A stretch of DNA of 64,000 nucleotides, taken from the NCBI GenBank assembly GCA_050260355.1, contig JBLNBZ010000083.1:16485-80484 (forward strand), in the 5' to 3' direction. Of the stretch, positions 43,458-51,039 are shown piece after piece; the stretch's first letter is position 1; the number at the start of each line of letters is the position of its first letter. This stretch comes from CADEFX01 sp050260355. GTDB taxonomy: Bacteria; Pseudomonadota; Alphaproteobacteria; Rhizobiales; Hyphomicrobiaceae. A model generated the notes under the pieces. That model saw nothing but the letters and a program-made list of their open reading frames with translations, was not told the origin of the DNA and did no database searches. Made by a program: the position numbers and the translations under genes.

Positions 43458-45254
43458 CTATTCGGCCGCGTCGCGCTCGAACTGCAGATCGGCGAGCCGC
43501 GCATAAAGCCCTCCCTTGCGCAGCAGCGTGGCGTGCGTGCCCTCCTCGACGATGCGGCCGTTCTCCATCACCAGGATGCGGTCCGCCTTCTGCACGGTCG
43601 CCAGGCGATGGGCGATCACGAGCGTCGTGCGCCCCGCCATGACGCGCTCGAGCGCCTTCTGCACGGCGACCTCGTTCTCCGCATCGAGCGCGCTCGTCGC
43701 TTCATCGAGCAGCAGCACCGGCGCATCGCGAAGAATGGCGCGCGCGATCGCGATCCGCTGCCGCTCGCCGCCGGACAGGCTGACGCCGTTCTCTCCGAGC
43801 GGTGTGTCGTAGCCGCGCGGCAGCGCCAGAATGAACGGCTCGGCCTGCGCTGCCTGCGCCGCCCTCCGAATATCGTCGAGGCTCGCCTCGGGCGTACCGT
43901 AGCGGATGTTCTCTGCGATGGTCGTGGCGAACAGCGCAACCTCCTGCGGCACCACGGCGATGCGGCCGCGCAAGGCCCGCAGGTCCGCCTGCCGCACCGG
44001 AACGCCGTCGAGCAGCACATCTCCGCGCGTCGCATCGAAAAATCGCAGCAGCAGGCTGAAGAGCGTGCTCTTGCCGGCTCCCGACGGCCCGACGATAGCG
44101 ACGGTCTCGCCGGCGGCGACGCTGAAGCTGATGTGCTCGAGGACCGGCGCCTCGGGTCGCCCAGGATAGACGAACGATACATCGCGGAACTCGATGCGGC
44201 CGCCGCCTGACGCCGGCAACGGCACGGGATTGCGCGGCGAGGCGATCTCGGGCTCGGCCGTCAGCAGCTCGGTCAGCCGTTCTGCAGCTCCAGCGGTCTG
44301 GCTCACCTCGCCCCATACCTCAGACAGCGCCGCCAGCGCACCGCCCGCAAAAATCGCGTAAAGTACGAACTGGCTCAGCCGCCCACCGGTCATCTCGCCC
44401 GACACGACAAGGCCGGCACCATACCAGAGCACACCGACCACGCTCACCACGAGCAGCAGGATGACGAGCGCCGTCAAGCCTGCGCGCGCCTTGAGGCGGG
44501 CAACGGCGGCCGCAAACGCCCGCCCCACCGCGCCTTCGAAATGCTCCGCGACCGCCCGCTCGTGCGTGAAGGCTTGCATGGTCCTCACGGCCGCCAGGTT
44601 CTCCGCGGCATAGGCGGACGCTTCCGCCAGCGTGTCCTGAGCGCGGCGTGAAAGCCGGCGCACCGCGCGCCCGTAGGCCACGAGCGGCAGAACTATGGCG
44701 GGGATGGTGAGCATAACCAGCAGCGACAGGCGCGGACTGGTGACGAGCATCATCGTCAGCGCGCCCGCCAGCATGATGAGATTGCGCGCGGCCTGCGACA
44801 ATGCCGTTCCGGCTGCAGCCTGAATCTGCGTCGTGTCCGCCGTAAGCCGGCTCATCACCTCGCCGGAGCGTGTCCTCTCGTAGAACGCGGGATCAAGCGT
44901 CGCCAGATGGCGGAAGACGTCGGCGCGCACGCTGGCAACGACTCGCTCCCCGAGCCAGTTCACGCAGTAGAACCGCGCTGCGCTTGCCGCCGCCAGCAGC
45001 ACGCCGATCAGGATCAGCATAGCGAAGTAGCGGTTTATGAACCTGCCGTCGCCGGCCGAGAATCCGAAATCGATCATGCGGCGGACTGCAACCGGCACCG
45101 ACAGCATGACGAGCGCCGAAGCGACCAGCGCCAGCGCCGCCAGAGCCAGCATCCTCGAATGGGCGAGGATGTAGGGCCTGAGCATCAGGAGCGGCCGGAG
45201 CGCGCGCACCTTGCGACGGCCTGTGGCCTGCTCGTCCTGCGCCGTAGTTGCCAT
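43458..45254 (-). CDS. ABC exporter with fused membrane and ATPase domains (MsbA/LmrA type)
   Basis: 598 residues from the ATG at 45254; the frame extends to 45320. The membrane domain (about 25-315) starts at RPYILAHSRMLALAALALVA and contains YERTRSGEVMSRLTADTTQI. The ATPase part has Walker A GPSGAGKSTLFSLLLRFFD, Q-loop VVPQEVALFATTIAENIRYG, signature LSGGERQRIAIARA, Walker B VLLLDEATSALD and the H-loop VIAHRL. Homodimeric exporter of lipids, drugs or similar hydrophobic substrates; the cargo cannot be told. It converges with the MotB-like gene ten bases away. Confidence 0.94.
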   Translation of the reverse strand: MATTAQDEQATGRRKVRALRPLLMLRPYILAHSRMLALAALALVASALVMLSVPVAVRRMIDFGFSAGDGRFINRYFAMLILIGVLLAAASAARFYCVNWLGERVVASVRADVFRHLATLDPAFYERTRSGEVMSRLTADTTQIQAAAGTALSQAARNLIMLAGALTMMLVTSPRLSLLVMLTIPAIVLPLVAYGRAVRRLSRRAQDTLAEASAYAAENLAAVRTMQAFTHERAVAEHFEGAVGRAFAAAVARLKARAGLTALVILLLVVSVVGVLWYGAGLVVSGEMTGGRLSQFVLYAIFAGGALAALSEVWGEVSQTAGAAERLTELLTAEPEIASPRNPVPLPASGGGRIEFRDVSFVYPGRPEAPVLEHISFSVAAGETVAIVGPSGAGKSTLFSLLLRFFDATRGDVLLDGVPVRQADLRALRGRIAVVPQEVALFATTIAENIRYGTPEASLDDIRRAAQAAQAEPFILALPRGYDTPLGENGVSLSGGERQRIAIARAILRDAPVLLLDEATSALDAENEVAVQKALERVMAGRTTLVIAHRLATVQKADRILVMENGRIVEEGTHATLLRKGGLYARLADLQFERDAAE

Positions 45255-45352
45255 AGCGCTTGCCGCCTGCTCGCCAACGTTACCCAACTTGCCCCCGATC
45301 AGGCATGACTCACCCGGCACCAGGGCTCAAGTGAGGCAAACCGCTGCGCGGC

Positions 45353-45381
45353 TTGTCTCGACCCTTGGCTTCCAGTATAGG
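45353..45381 (+). promoter_or_regulatory. Probable promoter of rpmE
   Basis: TTGTCT (45353-45358), a 17-base spacer and TATAGG (45376-45381). The transcript would start near 45388, about 75 bases before rpmE. It points away from the divergent ABC exporter gene. Confidence 0.5.
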
Positions 45382-45463
45382 TCCGCCACACGAACGACAG
45401 GACTTGAGCGGCGTTGCGCCCGGGGCAGGCGCGCCATCAGCGCCGGGATCGATGAGAAAACCC

Positions 45464-45688
45464 ATGAGAAAGCAAGACGATATCCATCCCGACTACCACA
45501 TGATCAAAGTCATCATGACGGACGGGACCGAGTTCCAGACCTACTCGACCTACGGCAAGGAGGGCGACACCCTGTCGCTCGACATCGACCCCAAGACGCA
45601 CCCGGCCTGGACCGGCGGTGGCCAGCATCTGGTCGACCGCGGCGGACGCCTCTCGCGCTTCAAGAAGAAGTTCGAAGGAATGTTCTAG
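45464..45688 (+). CDS. rpmE: Ribosomal protein L31 (bL31), cysteine-free form
   Basis: 74 residues from the ATG at 45464; an in-frame ATG at 45452 adds four residues. MRKQDDIHPDYHMIKVIMTD and the TYGKEGDTLSLDIDPKTHPAW segment are characteristic, as is LVDRGGRLSRFKKKF. The protein has no cysteine, so it is the non-zinc form. Bacteria with a zinc form switch between paralogues; no second copy is seen in the window. Confidence 0.95.
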   Translation: MRKQDDIHPDYHMIKVIMTDGTEFQTYSTYGKEGDTLSLDIDPKTHPAWTGGGQHLVDRGGRLSRFKKKFEGMF

Positions 45689-46085
45689 CCGGCGCCGGTT
45701 GTATCGGCGGCGATTCCGCGGCCCGAGGGAAGAAGGCCGCTCCCTAGCGTTTGAGCGCGATTGGACCCGGCGGGGCAAGCTCGCCGGATGCGGCCTGCGT
45801 CGCAGTGCCGCACACCGTCTCCGCGCGCGTTCGCGCGCCTGGCGTGCCCAAGCCCTGGGGCGCTCGAGGCAGCTTCCCGACCTCTCTGCAACGCTCTCCG
45901 CAAAACAGCCCCAGGCTGTGCAAATCCTGGTGATATAGGCCGGCCGTCGCGTTGCACTCGCCAGTCCATGCTGGAACGCTCCCGAGCAACACGAATCAGA
46001 TTCGGACCTCGGGATCGTCATGCGCCAATCAGCACGTTCGGCACGAGCCCCAACGCCGGCCGCCGGCTCGCCGCCAGGTGGCCCC
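45689..46085. other. Intergenic region between rpmE and the EAL-like gene
   Basis: About 400 bases. A minus-strand frame of 82 codons (45744-45992) is present but has no ribosome site and no family resemblance. No terminator with a T-run, RNA gene or repeat was recognised. Confidence 0.35.
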
Positions 46086-47870
46086 ATGCGCGACGCTTTC
46101 GTCATCACCGCCATGTCGCTGGTCGTGGTGGCCATCGGGTTCTCCTTGCATGTTCAGCTCAATGCCACGCCCACACTGGCCATCTTGGGCGCGAGCCTGG
46201 CCTGGGCGCTGTTCTTCTGGATGCACTTGCGGATCCGCCGCGCGTCCGTACCCGTCGCCGTCTCGGACGAGATCGCGCGGCTGAGTCAGGAAATCGCCAG
46301 TGTGAAGCAGGCGAGCTCGGCGCGCCTGGGCCAGGCGCCTGCGCGCGGCCCGCGGATCGCTCCGCCTCTCCAGCAGGGCGCCGCACCGACCCTGCCGCCA
46401 CCCCTGCCGCCGCCGCTGCCGCCATTCTCGAAGGACGACGCCGGATCGCCGGTCCGCGCGGCCCAGCGCGTTCCCGCCCCTGCCGAGCACCCGGAGTCGC
46501 CCCCCATGGGCCGCCCTTCCGCGGATCGGCCATCCGCGCAGGGCAATTTGCTGCCCGCCAAAGAGCAGCCGGCTGCCGCAGAGAAATTGGGGTGGGATCT
46601 CCGGCCCGGTCGCGAGCCACTTCCAACAGCACCGCGCGCCGCAACGTTCCCGCCCCTGCCGAGCAGGCAGGAAGTTGAAGCAGGTGCACCGCACAGAAGC
46701 GCCGCGTCAGCCGCAATCCAGCAGCCCGAGCTGCCGCTGCAGCCCCAGCCCGCGCCGAGACGCGAGCCGGCCGATCTGCCTCCGCCCGACGCAGCGCGGT
46801 CGGCAAGCCGGACGGGTGCCTCCGCCACACCCGCACCCCAGTCGGACGCCGACAATGATGCAGCCAGTGCCAAGGCCGCCGAGCTGCGCTCCATGCAGAG
46901 CCTGATCGAGCAGATCGCCAAGCAGCTGAAGGCGCCCGCGGAGACGCAGGCTCCGGCCGACACGGGCAGCGCCGCGCCGGGCATGAGCAACGACCAGATC
47001 ATCGCGCAGTCGGTTGAGGCGCTGAAGGCGGCGGGCGGCGCTATGCGCGCTGCGTCGACAACCGCTGCAGCACCCGCGCGCCCTGCACGCGAGCGGCCCG
47101 CCGCCCCCAGCAACGGCGTGGCCCAGATCGGCCAGGCGATCGCTGGCGAGCGGATCGACACCTATCTCGACTATGTATTCGGTCTCGAGGATCGCAAGGC
47201 GCGCCACTTCGAGATTTCCGTACGCATCAGGACCGAAGATGGCCGCTCGCTCGGCGTGGCGGAGTGCGCGCCACTGCTGGCATCCGGCGGACTGCACGGA
47301 CGGCTCGATGCCGCCAGGCTCGTGCGGCTGGTCAAGATCGCCGAGCGGCTCAACAGCCGCGGCGCCAATGCCGTGCTGTTCTCCAGCCTCGCACCGCAAT
47401 CGCTGGTCGACGACACGTTCCTCGATACCTGCGCCAACGCACTGAGGAATCGTGCGGCGGTCGTGCGCCAGCTCGTGCTGTCGTTCAGCCAGGGCGATGT
47501 GCGGGTCTTCGGCAAGGCGCACTGGGAGACGCTCGCCACCCTCGCCCAGAACGGCGTGCGTTTCGGCATCGAGGATCTGACCGACCTGGCGATGGACTTT
47601 GGCGTGTTGAACAGCCGCGGGTTCGTCTTTGCCAGAGCCGACGCCGCGGTGCTGCTGGCCGGCATGCAAGCTCACGACGGGCTGCTCGCGGCTCCGCAGG
47701 TCTCCCGGCGCCTTGCCGATGCCGGCTTCGGTCTGATCGCCTGCGCCATCCGCGACGAGGCGGCCTTCGCACGCGTGGCAAAGCTCGGCGTGCTCTACGG
47801 ACAGGGCCCCTTGTTCGGGTCGGCCCCCGTGAAGATCGACCTCAAGCAACAGCGCGAGGCGGCGGCTTGA
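46086..47870 (+). CDS. Membrane protein with degenerate EAL domain
   Basis: 594 residues from the ATG at 46086 (AGGTGG upstream; the frame opens at 46020). Two N-terminal spans (FVITAMSLVVVAIGFSLHVQ, ATPTLAILGASLAWALFFWM) are followed by a long Pro/Ala-rich disordered region of about 300 residues. An EAL-type domain then occupies about 360-590: IDTYLDYVFGLEDRKARHFE, ISVRIRTEDGRSLG, VRQLVLSFSQGDVRVFGKAH. The catalytic residues are gone: EAL is EIS, the DDFGTG loop reads IEDLTDL, and the ECG/EGVET end is altered. It probably binds c-di-GMP or a protein instead of cutting the dinucleotide. Confidence 0.82.
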   Translation: MRDAFVITAMSLVVVAIGFSLHVQLNATPTLAILGASLAWALFFWMHLRIRRASVPVAVSDEIARLSQEIASVKQASSARLGQAPARGPRIAPPLQQGAAPTLPPPLPPPLPPFSKDDAGSPVRAAQRVPAPAEHPESPPMGRPSADRPSAQGNLLPAKEQPAAAEKLGWDLRPGREPLPTAPRAATFPPLPSRQEVEAGAPHRSAASAAIQQPELPLQPQPAPRREPADLPPPDAARSASRTGASATPAPQSDADNDAASAKAAELRSMQSLIEQIAKQLKAPAETQAPADTGSAAPGMSNDQIIAQSVEALKAAGGAMRAASTTAAAPARPARERPAAPSNGVAQIGQAIAGERIDTYLDYVFGLEDRKARHFEISVRIRTEDGRSLGVAECAPLLASGGLHGRLDAARLVRLVKIAERLNSRGANAVLFSSLAPQSLVDDTFLDTCANALRNRAAVVRQLVLSFSQGDVRVFGKAHWETLATLAQNGVRFGIEDLTDLAMDFGVLNSRGFVFARADAAVLLAGMQAHDGLLAAPQVSRRLADAGFGLIACAIRDEAAFARVAKLGVLYGQGPLFGSAPVKIDLKQQREAAA

Positions 47871-47901
47871 TCCCTGCAGGCGCGACTATTAGTGAGGGGG
47901 A

Positions 47902-48774
47902 ATGAGTTCGATCCCCTTGCCTGTTCGCATCCCCATCCTCCCCTCGATCCAGCCGCTGGCGGCTTCAGCCGATGGCTGGCTGTCCGACGTCTGGGGCGTC
48001 ATCCACAACGGCCGCTCCGCCTTTCCTGCGGCGGCCGACGCCTGCGTGAGGTTTCGCCAGGCGGGCGGGATGGTCGTGCTCGTAACCAACGCCCCGCGTC
48101 CGCAGGCGGCCGTCGCCGAGATGCTCGATCGCCTCGGCGTGCCGCGCAACGCCTGGGACGCCATCGTGACCTCCGGCGACGTCACGCGCGAGTTGATCCG
48201 CCCGTTGGCAAAACGCCCCATCTTCCATCTGGGGCCCGAGCGCGACCTCGGCATCTTCGAGGGGCTCGGCGTGCGCCTGGTCGAGCGGGGCGCCGCCGAG
48301 GTGGTCGTCTGCTCCGGCCTCTTCGATGACGACAAGGAAGGACCCGAGGACTACCGGGCCATGCTCGAGGATTTCCAAGCCCGTGCACTGCCGATGATCT
48401 GCGCCAACCCCGACATCATGGTCGAGCGCGGCGAGCGCATGGTCTATTGCGGCGGCGCCGTCGCGCAGCTTTACGAGACCTTGGGCGGCACTGTCGCCTA
48501 TGCCGGCAAGCCGCACGCCCCGATTTACCGGCGCGCGTTCGAGGTGTTCGCCCGTATCCGCGGACGCGAGATCCCGAAAGAGCGCATCCTTGCCATCGGC
48601 GACGGCTTGAACACGGACATCAAAGGCGCCGGCGAGGCCGGCCTCAAAAGCCTCTTCATCGCCAGCGCGCTGCACGTCGAGGCAGGCCGGTCCCTCGACG
48701 AGTCTTTGCTTGCCGAGCTGTTCGCCGGCCACCCGCATCGTCCGATCGCAGCCCAGGCCGCGCTGGCGTGGTAG
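47902..48774 (+). CDS. HAD superfamily IIA phosphatase (NagD/PGP-like)
   Basis: 290 residues. The nucleophile motif reads LSDVWGVIHNG (D-x-W-G-V rather than the common D-x-D-G-T/V), as in the TIGR01459-type hydrolases of this bacterial group. LVTNAPRPQAAV gives the Thr/Ser motif, YAGKPHAPIYRRAFE the lysine, and ILAIGDGLNTDIKGAGEAG the acidic pair. Cap type IIA. Substrate unknown; related proteins act on phosphosugars and similar. It starts 31 bases after the EAL-like gene. Confidence 0.9.
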   Translation: MSSIPLPVRIPILPSIQPLAASADGWLSDVWGVIHNGRSAFPAAADACVRFRQAGGMVVLVTNAPRPQAAVAEMLDRLGVPRNAWDAIVTSGDVTRELIRPLAKRPIFHLGPERDLGIFEGLGVRLVERGAAEVVVCSGLFDDDKEGPEDYRAMLEDFQARALPMICANPDIMVERGERMVYCGGAVAQLYETLGGTVAYAGKPHAPIYRRAFEVFARIRGREIPKERILAIGDGLNTDIKGAGEAGLKSLFIASALHVEAGRSLDESLLAELFAGHPHRPIAAQAALAW

Positions 48775-48797
48775 CGCGCATTCCCTGAGGCGCCCGC

Positions 48798-49796
48798 TCA
48801 GACCGTCAGCACGATCTTGCCGACATGCTGGCTCGTCTCCATGCGTCGATGCGCGTCAGCGGCAGCGGCGAGCGGAAAGGTCGAATCCACCACAACCTTG
48901 ACCCGGCCGGAGGCAAACAGCGGCCACAGCTTCGCCTCGATAGCGCGCGCGAACCCTGCCTTCACCTCGCGCGTGCGCGGACGCAGCGTCGATCCGGTCA
49001 GCGTCACGCGCTTGACCATGAGCCTCGCCACGTTGATCCTGGCCTCCGCCCCGCCGAGCGTCGCAATCTGCACGATGCGGCCATCCTCCGCGGCTGCGAT
49101 GATATTGCGCTCCGTATAGTCGCCGCCGACCATGTCGAGCGTCACATCGATGCCTCGCCCGCCGGTCACCTCCTTCGCCGCGGCCACGAAATCCTCGCTT
49201 CGGTAGTTGACGGCGCGGTCCGCGCCCAGCGCGAGACAGGCCTTGCACTTGTCCTCGCTGCCTGCCGTCGCCATCACCTTCGCACCGAATGCCTTGGCAA
49301 GCTGGATCGCCGTTGTGCCGATGCCGCTCGAGCCGCCGTGCACCAGGAACCACTCGCCGCTCTTGAGTCCCCCGCGCTCGAACACATTGTTCCAGACCGT
49401 GAAGCAGGTCTCGGGTAGCGCACCGGCCTCGATCATGCCGAGCCCCGGCGGCACGGGCAGCGCCTGTGTCTCCTCGGCAATGCAGTAGGGCGCATAGCCT
49501 CCGCCGTTGACGAGCGCGCAGACCTTGTCGCCGACCTTCCAGCGGGCAACATCGGGCCCGCAGAGCGCAACCTCGCCGGCGATCTCCAACCCAGGCAACG
49601 GCGAGTGTCCGGCCGGCGGCGGATAGTGGCCCAGCCGCTGCTGGATGTCGGGTCGGTTGACGCCGGCCGCCGCCACCTTCACCAGGATCTGCCCGGCTCC
49701 CGGCAGCGGCACAGGGATTTCCTTGGGCTTCAAGACATCGGGGCCGCCCTTACCATCGATGACAATCGCCGTCATGGTGACCGGTACGCTCGCCAT
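48798..49796 (-). CDS. NAD(P)H quinone oxidoreductase, PIG3/QOR type
   Basis: 332 residues of the zinc-free medium-chain dehydrogenase family. AAAGVNRPDIQQRLGHYPPP is the family signature near the N-terminus; LPGLEIAGEVALCG, LPETCFTVWNNVFERGGLKS and the NADPH-binding VHGGSSGIGTTAIQLAKAFG follow. LGADRAVNYRSEDF and the VTLDMVGGDYTERN stretch fit PIG3-like quinone reductases. No zinc ligands are present. Convergent with the HAD phosphatase gene. Confidence 0.92.
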   Translation of the reverse strand: MASVPVTMTAIVIDGKGGPDVLKPKEIPVPLPGAGQILVKVAAAGVNRPDIQQRLGHYPPPAGHSPLPGLEIAGEVALCGPDVARWKVGDKVCALVNGGGYAPYCIAEETQALPVPPGLGMIEAGALPETCFTVWNNVFERGGLKSGEWFLVHGGSSGIGTTAIQLAKAFGAKVMATAGSEDKCKACLALGADRAVNYRSEDFVAAAKEVTGGRGIDVTLDMVGGDYTERNIIAAAEDGRIVQIATLGGAEARINVARLMVKRVTLTGSTLRPRTREVKAGFARAIEAKLWPLFASGRVKVVVDSTFPLAAAADAHRRMETSQHVGKIVLTV

Positions 49797-49915
49797 GGCC
49801 CGCTCCCTTGCAAAGTTTGAACGCGCTATGCTTCAAGCACGCGCCCAGAAGTTGAGACAAGCCGCCCGTTGTGAGAATGTCACGGCGTCCGGGCCTGGAT
49901 GGCAAGGAGCATCGC

Positions 49916-50104
49916 GTGGACTGGGATGATCTGAACCCGAAGCCGCCCAAGCAGGCCGTGCTGGGCGAGACCCTCGAAAGCTTCTCGGTCGCCGAGCTCG
50001 AGGCACGCATCGCCGCACTCAAGGCCGAGATCGAGCGCGTCGAGACCGAGCTCAAGGCGAAGAAGGCGCACGAGGCGGCGGCAGCCGCGCTGTTCAAGCG
50101 CTGA
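49916..50104 (+). CDS. DUF1192 family small protein
   Basis: 62 residues. The start is GTG at 49916 with AAGGAG five to nine bases upstream, better than the ATG at 49871. The product begins with WDDLNPKPPKQAVLGETLE, the conserved N-terminus of DUF1192 proteins, then a coiled coil VAELEARIAALKAEIERVE. Function unknown. Widespread in Hyphomicrobiales and usually found close to rcdA, as here. Confidence 0.88.
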   Translation: MDWDDLNPKPPKQAVLGETLESFSVAELEARIAALKAEIERVETELKAKKAHEAAAAALFKR

Positions 50105-50217
50105 GGTTGGCTACGCAATCATCTGGCCGGTTGCCGTGCTCGCTCGCGACTGCAGTGGGTTAATTGCGGGCCCTTCGCGCGCCGCCTGCCATTAACAGCG
50201 CATTTACCGCGATCGAC

Positions 50218-50223
50218 TATGTT
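50218..50223 (+). promoter_or_regulatory. Possible -10 element of the small RNA candidate
   Basis: TATGTT at 50218-50223 would start transcription near 50229, where the first hairpin begins. TTAACA at 50192-50197 could be the -35 element, but the 20-base spacing is too long for a standard promoter, so another sigma factor or an activator may be needed. Confidence 0.35.
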
Positions 50224-50228
50224 TTCCT

Positions 50229-50326
50229 CATCCAGTCATCTGGATTGTGAGTGGCTCCTGTCCACTCTGTTTGACGCCTCCCTGTTTTGACTCCTGAGCC
50301 GCTGTCCACAGCGGCTCATTTTTTTT
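50229..50326 (+). ncRNA. Small RNA candidate with anti-Shine-Dalgarno loops (cuckoo/alpha-r14-like)
   Basis: The gene-free gap before rcdA can form three hairpins in a row. The first is ATCCAG-TCAT-CTGGAT (50230-50245). The second is GAGTGG (50249-50254) and CCACTC (50262-50267) closing the loop CTCCTGT. The third is a strong terminator at 50296-50326. CTCCT in loop 2, CCTCCC at 50277-50282 and CTCCT at 50291-50295 can pair with ribosome binding sites. Known alphaproteobacterial trans-acting sRNA families of about 100 nt have this plan. No promoter of standard spacing was seen, so expression is an assumption. Confidence 0.6.
50296..50326 (+). terminator. Strong Rho-independent terminator before rcdA
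   Basis: GAGCCGCTGT (50296-50305) and ACAGCGGCTC (50308-50317) are perfect complements with only CC between them, followed by A and eight T residues (50319-50326). It lies nearly 200 bases after the DUF1192 stop, which suggests it ends a separate transcript. Confidence 0.9.
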
Positions 50327-50449
50327 GCGCAGCGCCGCAAAACGGCTTAATTTGAGACACGTTGTTAACCCGCGCCTGCGATGCTGCTCGACGTCCGGGA
50401 CGAGCGGCGAAGCGAGTGTAGCGCGTGTTCTTTCTGTGGGGGGCGTTGC

Positions 50450-50974
50450 GTGAGTGTCGTATCATTCAAGAGCGGTGTAACCGTCTCTTTTGCCGAGCGC
50501 TTTGCGGCATCCGAACATTTCGACAGCATCTTCAAGGACGGCATGGCGCTGGTCGAGCGCACCGCCGCTTATCTCGACGGCGCGGGCCGCAAGGAGGCCA
50601 AGGCCCTCAATGCCGCTCTGGGCGTTGTCTATGCGACTGAGAGCATGCGCCTGACGACGCGGCTTCTGGAGATTGCGGCCTGGCTCCTCGTCCGCCGCTC
50701 CTTGAGAGAGGGCGAGATCTCACAAGAGGAAGCGCGCGTGAAGCGGCGCTGCATCAAGCTGGGCACCATTGGCCGGCCATCGCACGTGAAGGGCTTCAGT
50801 GAGCTGCCGCAGCGTCTGCGCGATTTGATCGAGGAAAGCTTTGTCCTCAACGACCGGGTGGTTCGCCTCGACCAGGCGCTCGACGCGCCGGCAGTGCGTC
50901 CGGCCATTGAGCCGGCCAACCCGGTCCACGCGCAACTCCAGCGCATCGAGCACGCGTTCGGAGCCTGCCACTAG
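50450..50974 (+). CDS. rcdA: RcdA / DUF1465 family protein
   Basis: 174 residues from the GTG at 50450; the frame is open from 50381. In Caulobacter RcdA is an adaptor that helps ClpXP degrade the cell-cycle regulator CtrA. The family pattern is seen in VTVSFAERFAASEHFDSIFK, LVERTAAYLDGAGRKEAKAL, VYATESMRLTTRLLEIAAWL and EEARVKRRCIKL. The disordered C-terminus starts after LPQRLRDLIEESFVLNDRVV. The upstream DUF1192 gene is separated by the small RNA candidate. Confidence 0.85.
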   Translation: MSVVSFKSGVTVSFAERFAASEHFDSIFKDGMALVERTAAYLDGAGRKEAKALNAALGVVYATESMRLTTRLLEIAAWLLVRRSLREGEISQEEARVKRRCIKLGTIGRPSHVKGFSELPQRLRDLIEESFVLNDRVVRLDQALDAPAVRPAIEPANPVHAQLQRIEHAFGACH

Positions 50975-51039
50975 CCCGGCTCTTGGCTCCAATCTCGCTT
51001 CTGGAGGCGGAGCGTCGCCCCGCCTCCGGACTGATCTTA

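Noticed and set aside
45744..45992. 82-codon minus-strand frame downstream of rpmE containing four cysteines
   Set aside because: Start without ribosome site and no recognisable family; could be reconsidered if conserved in relatives.
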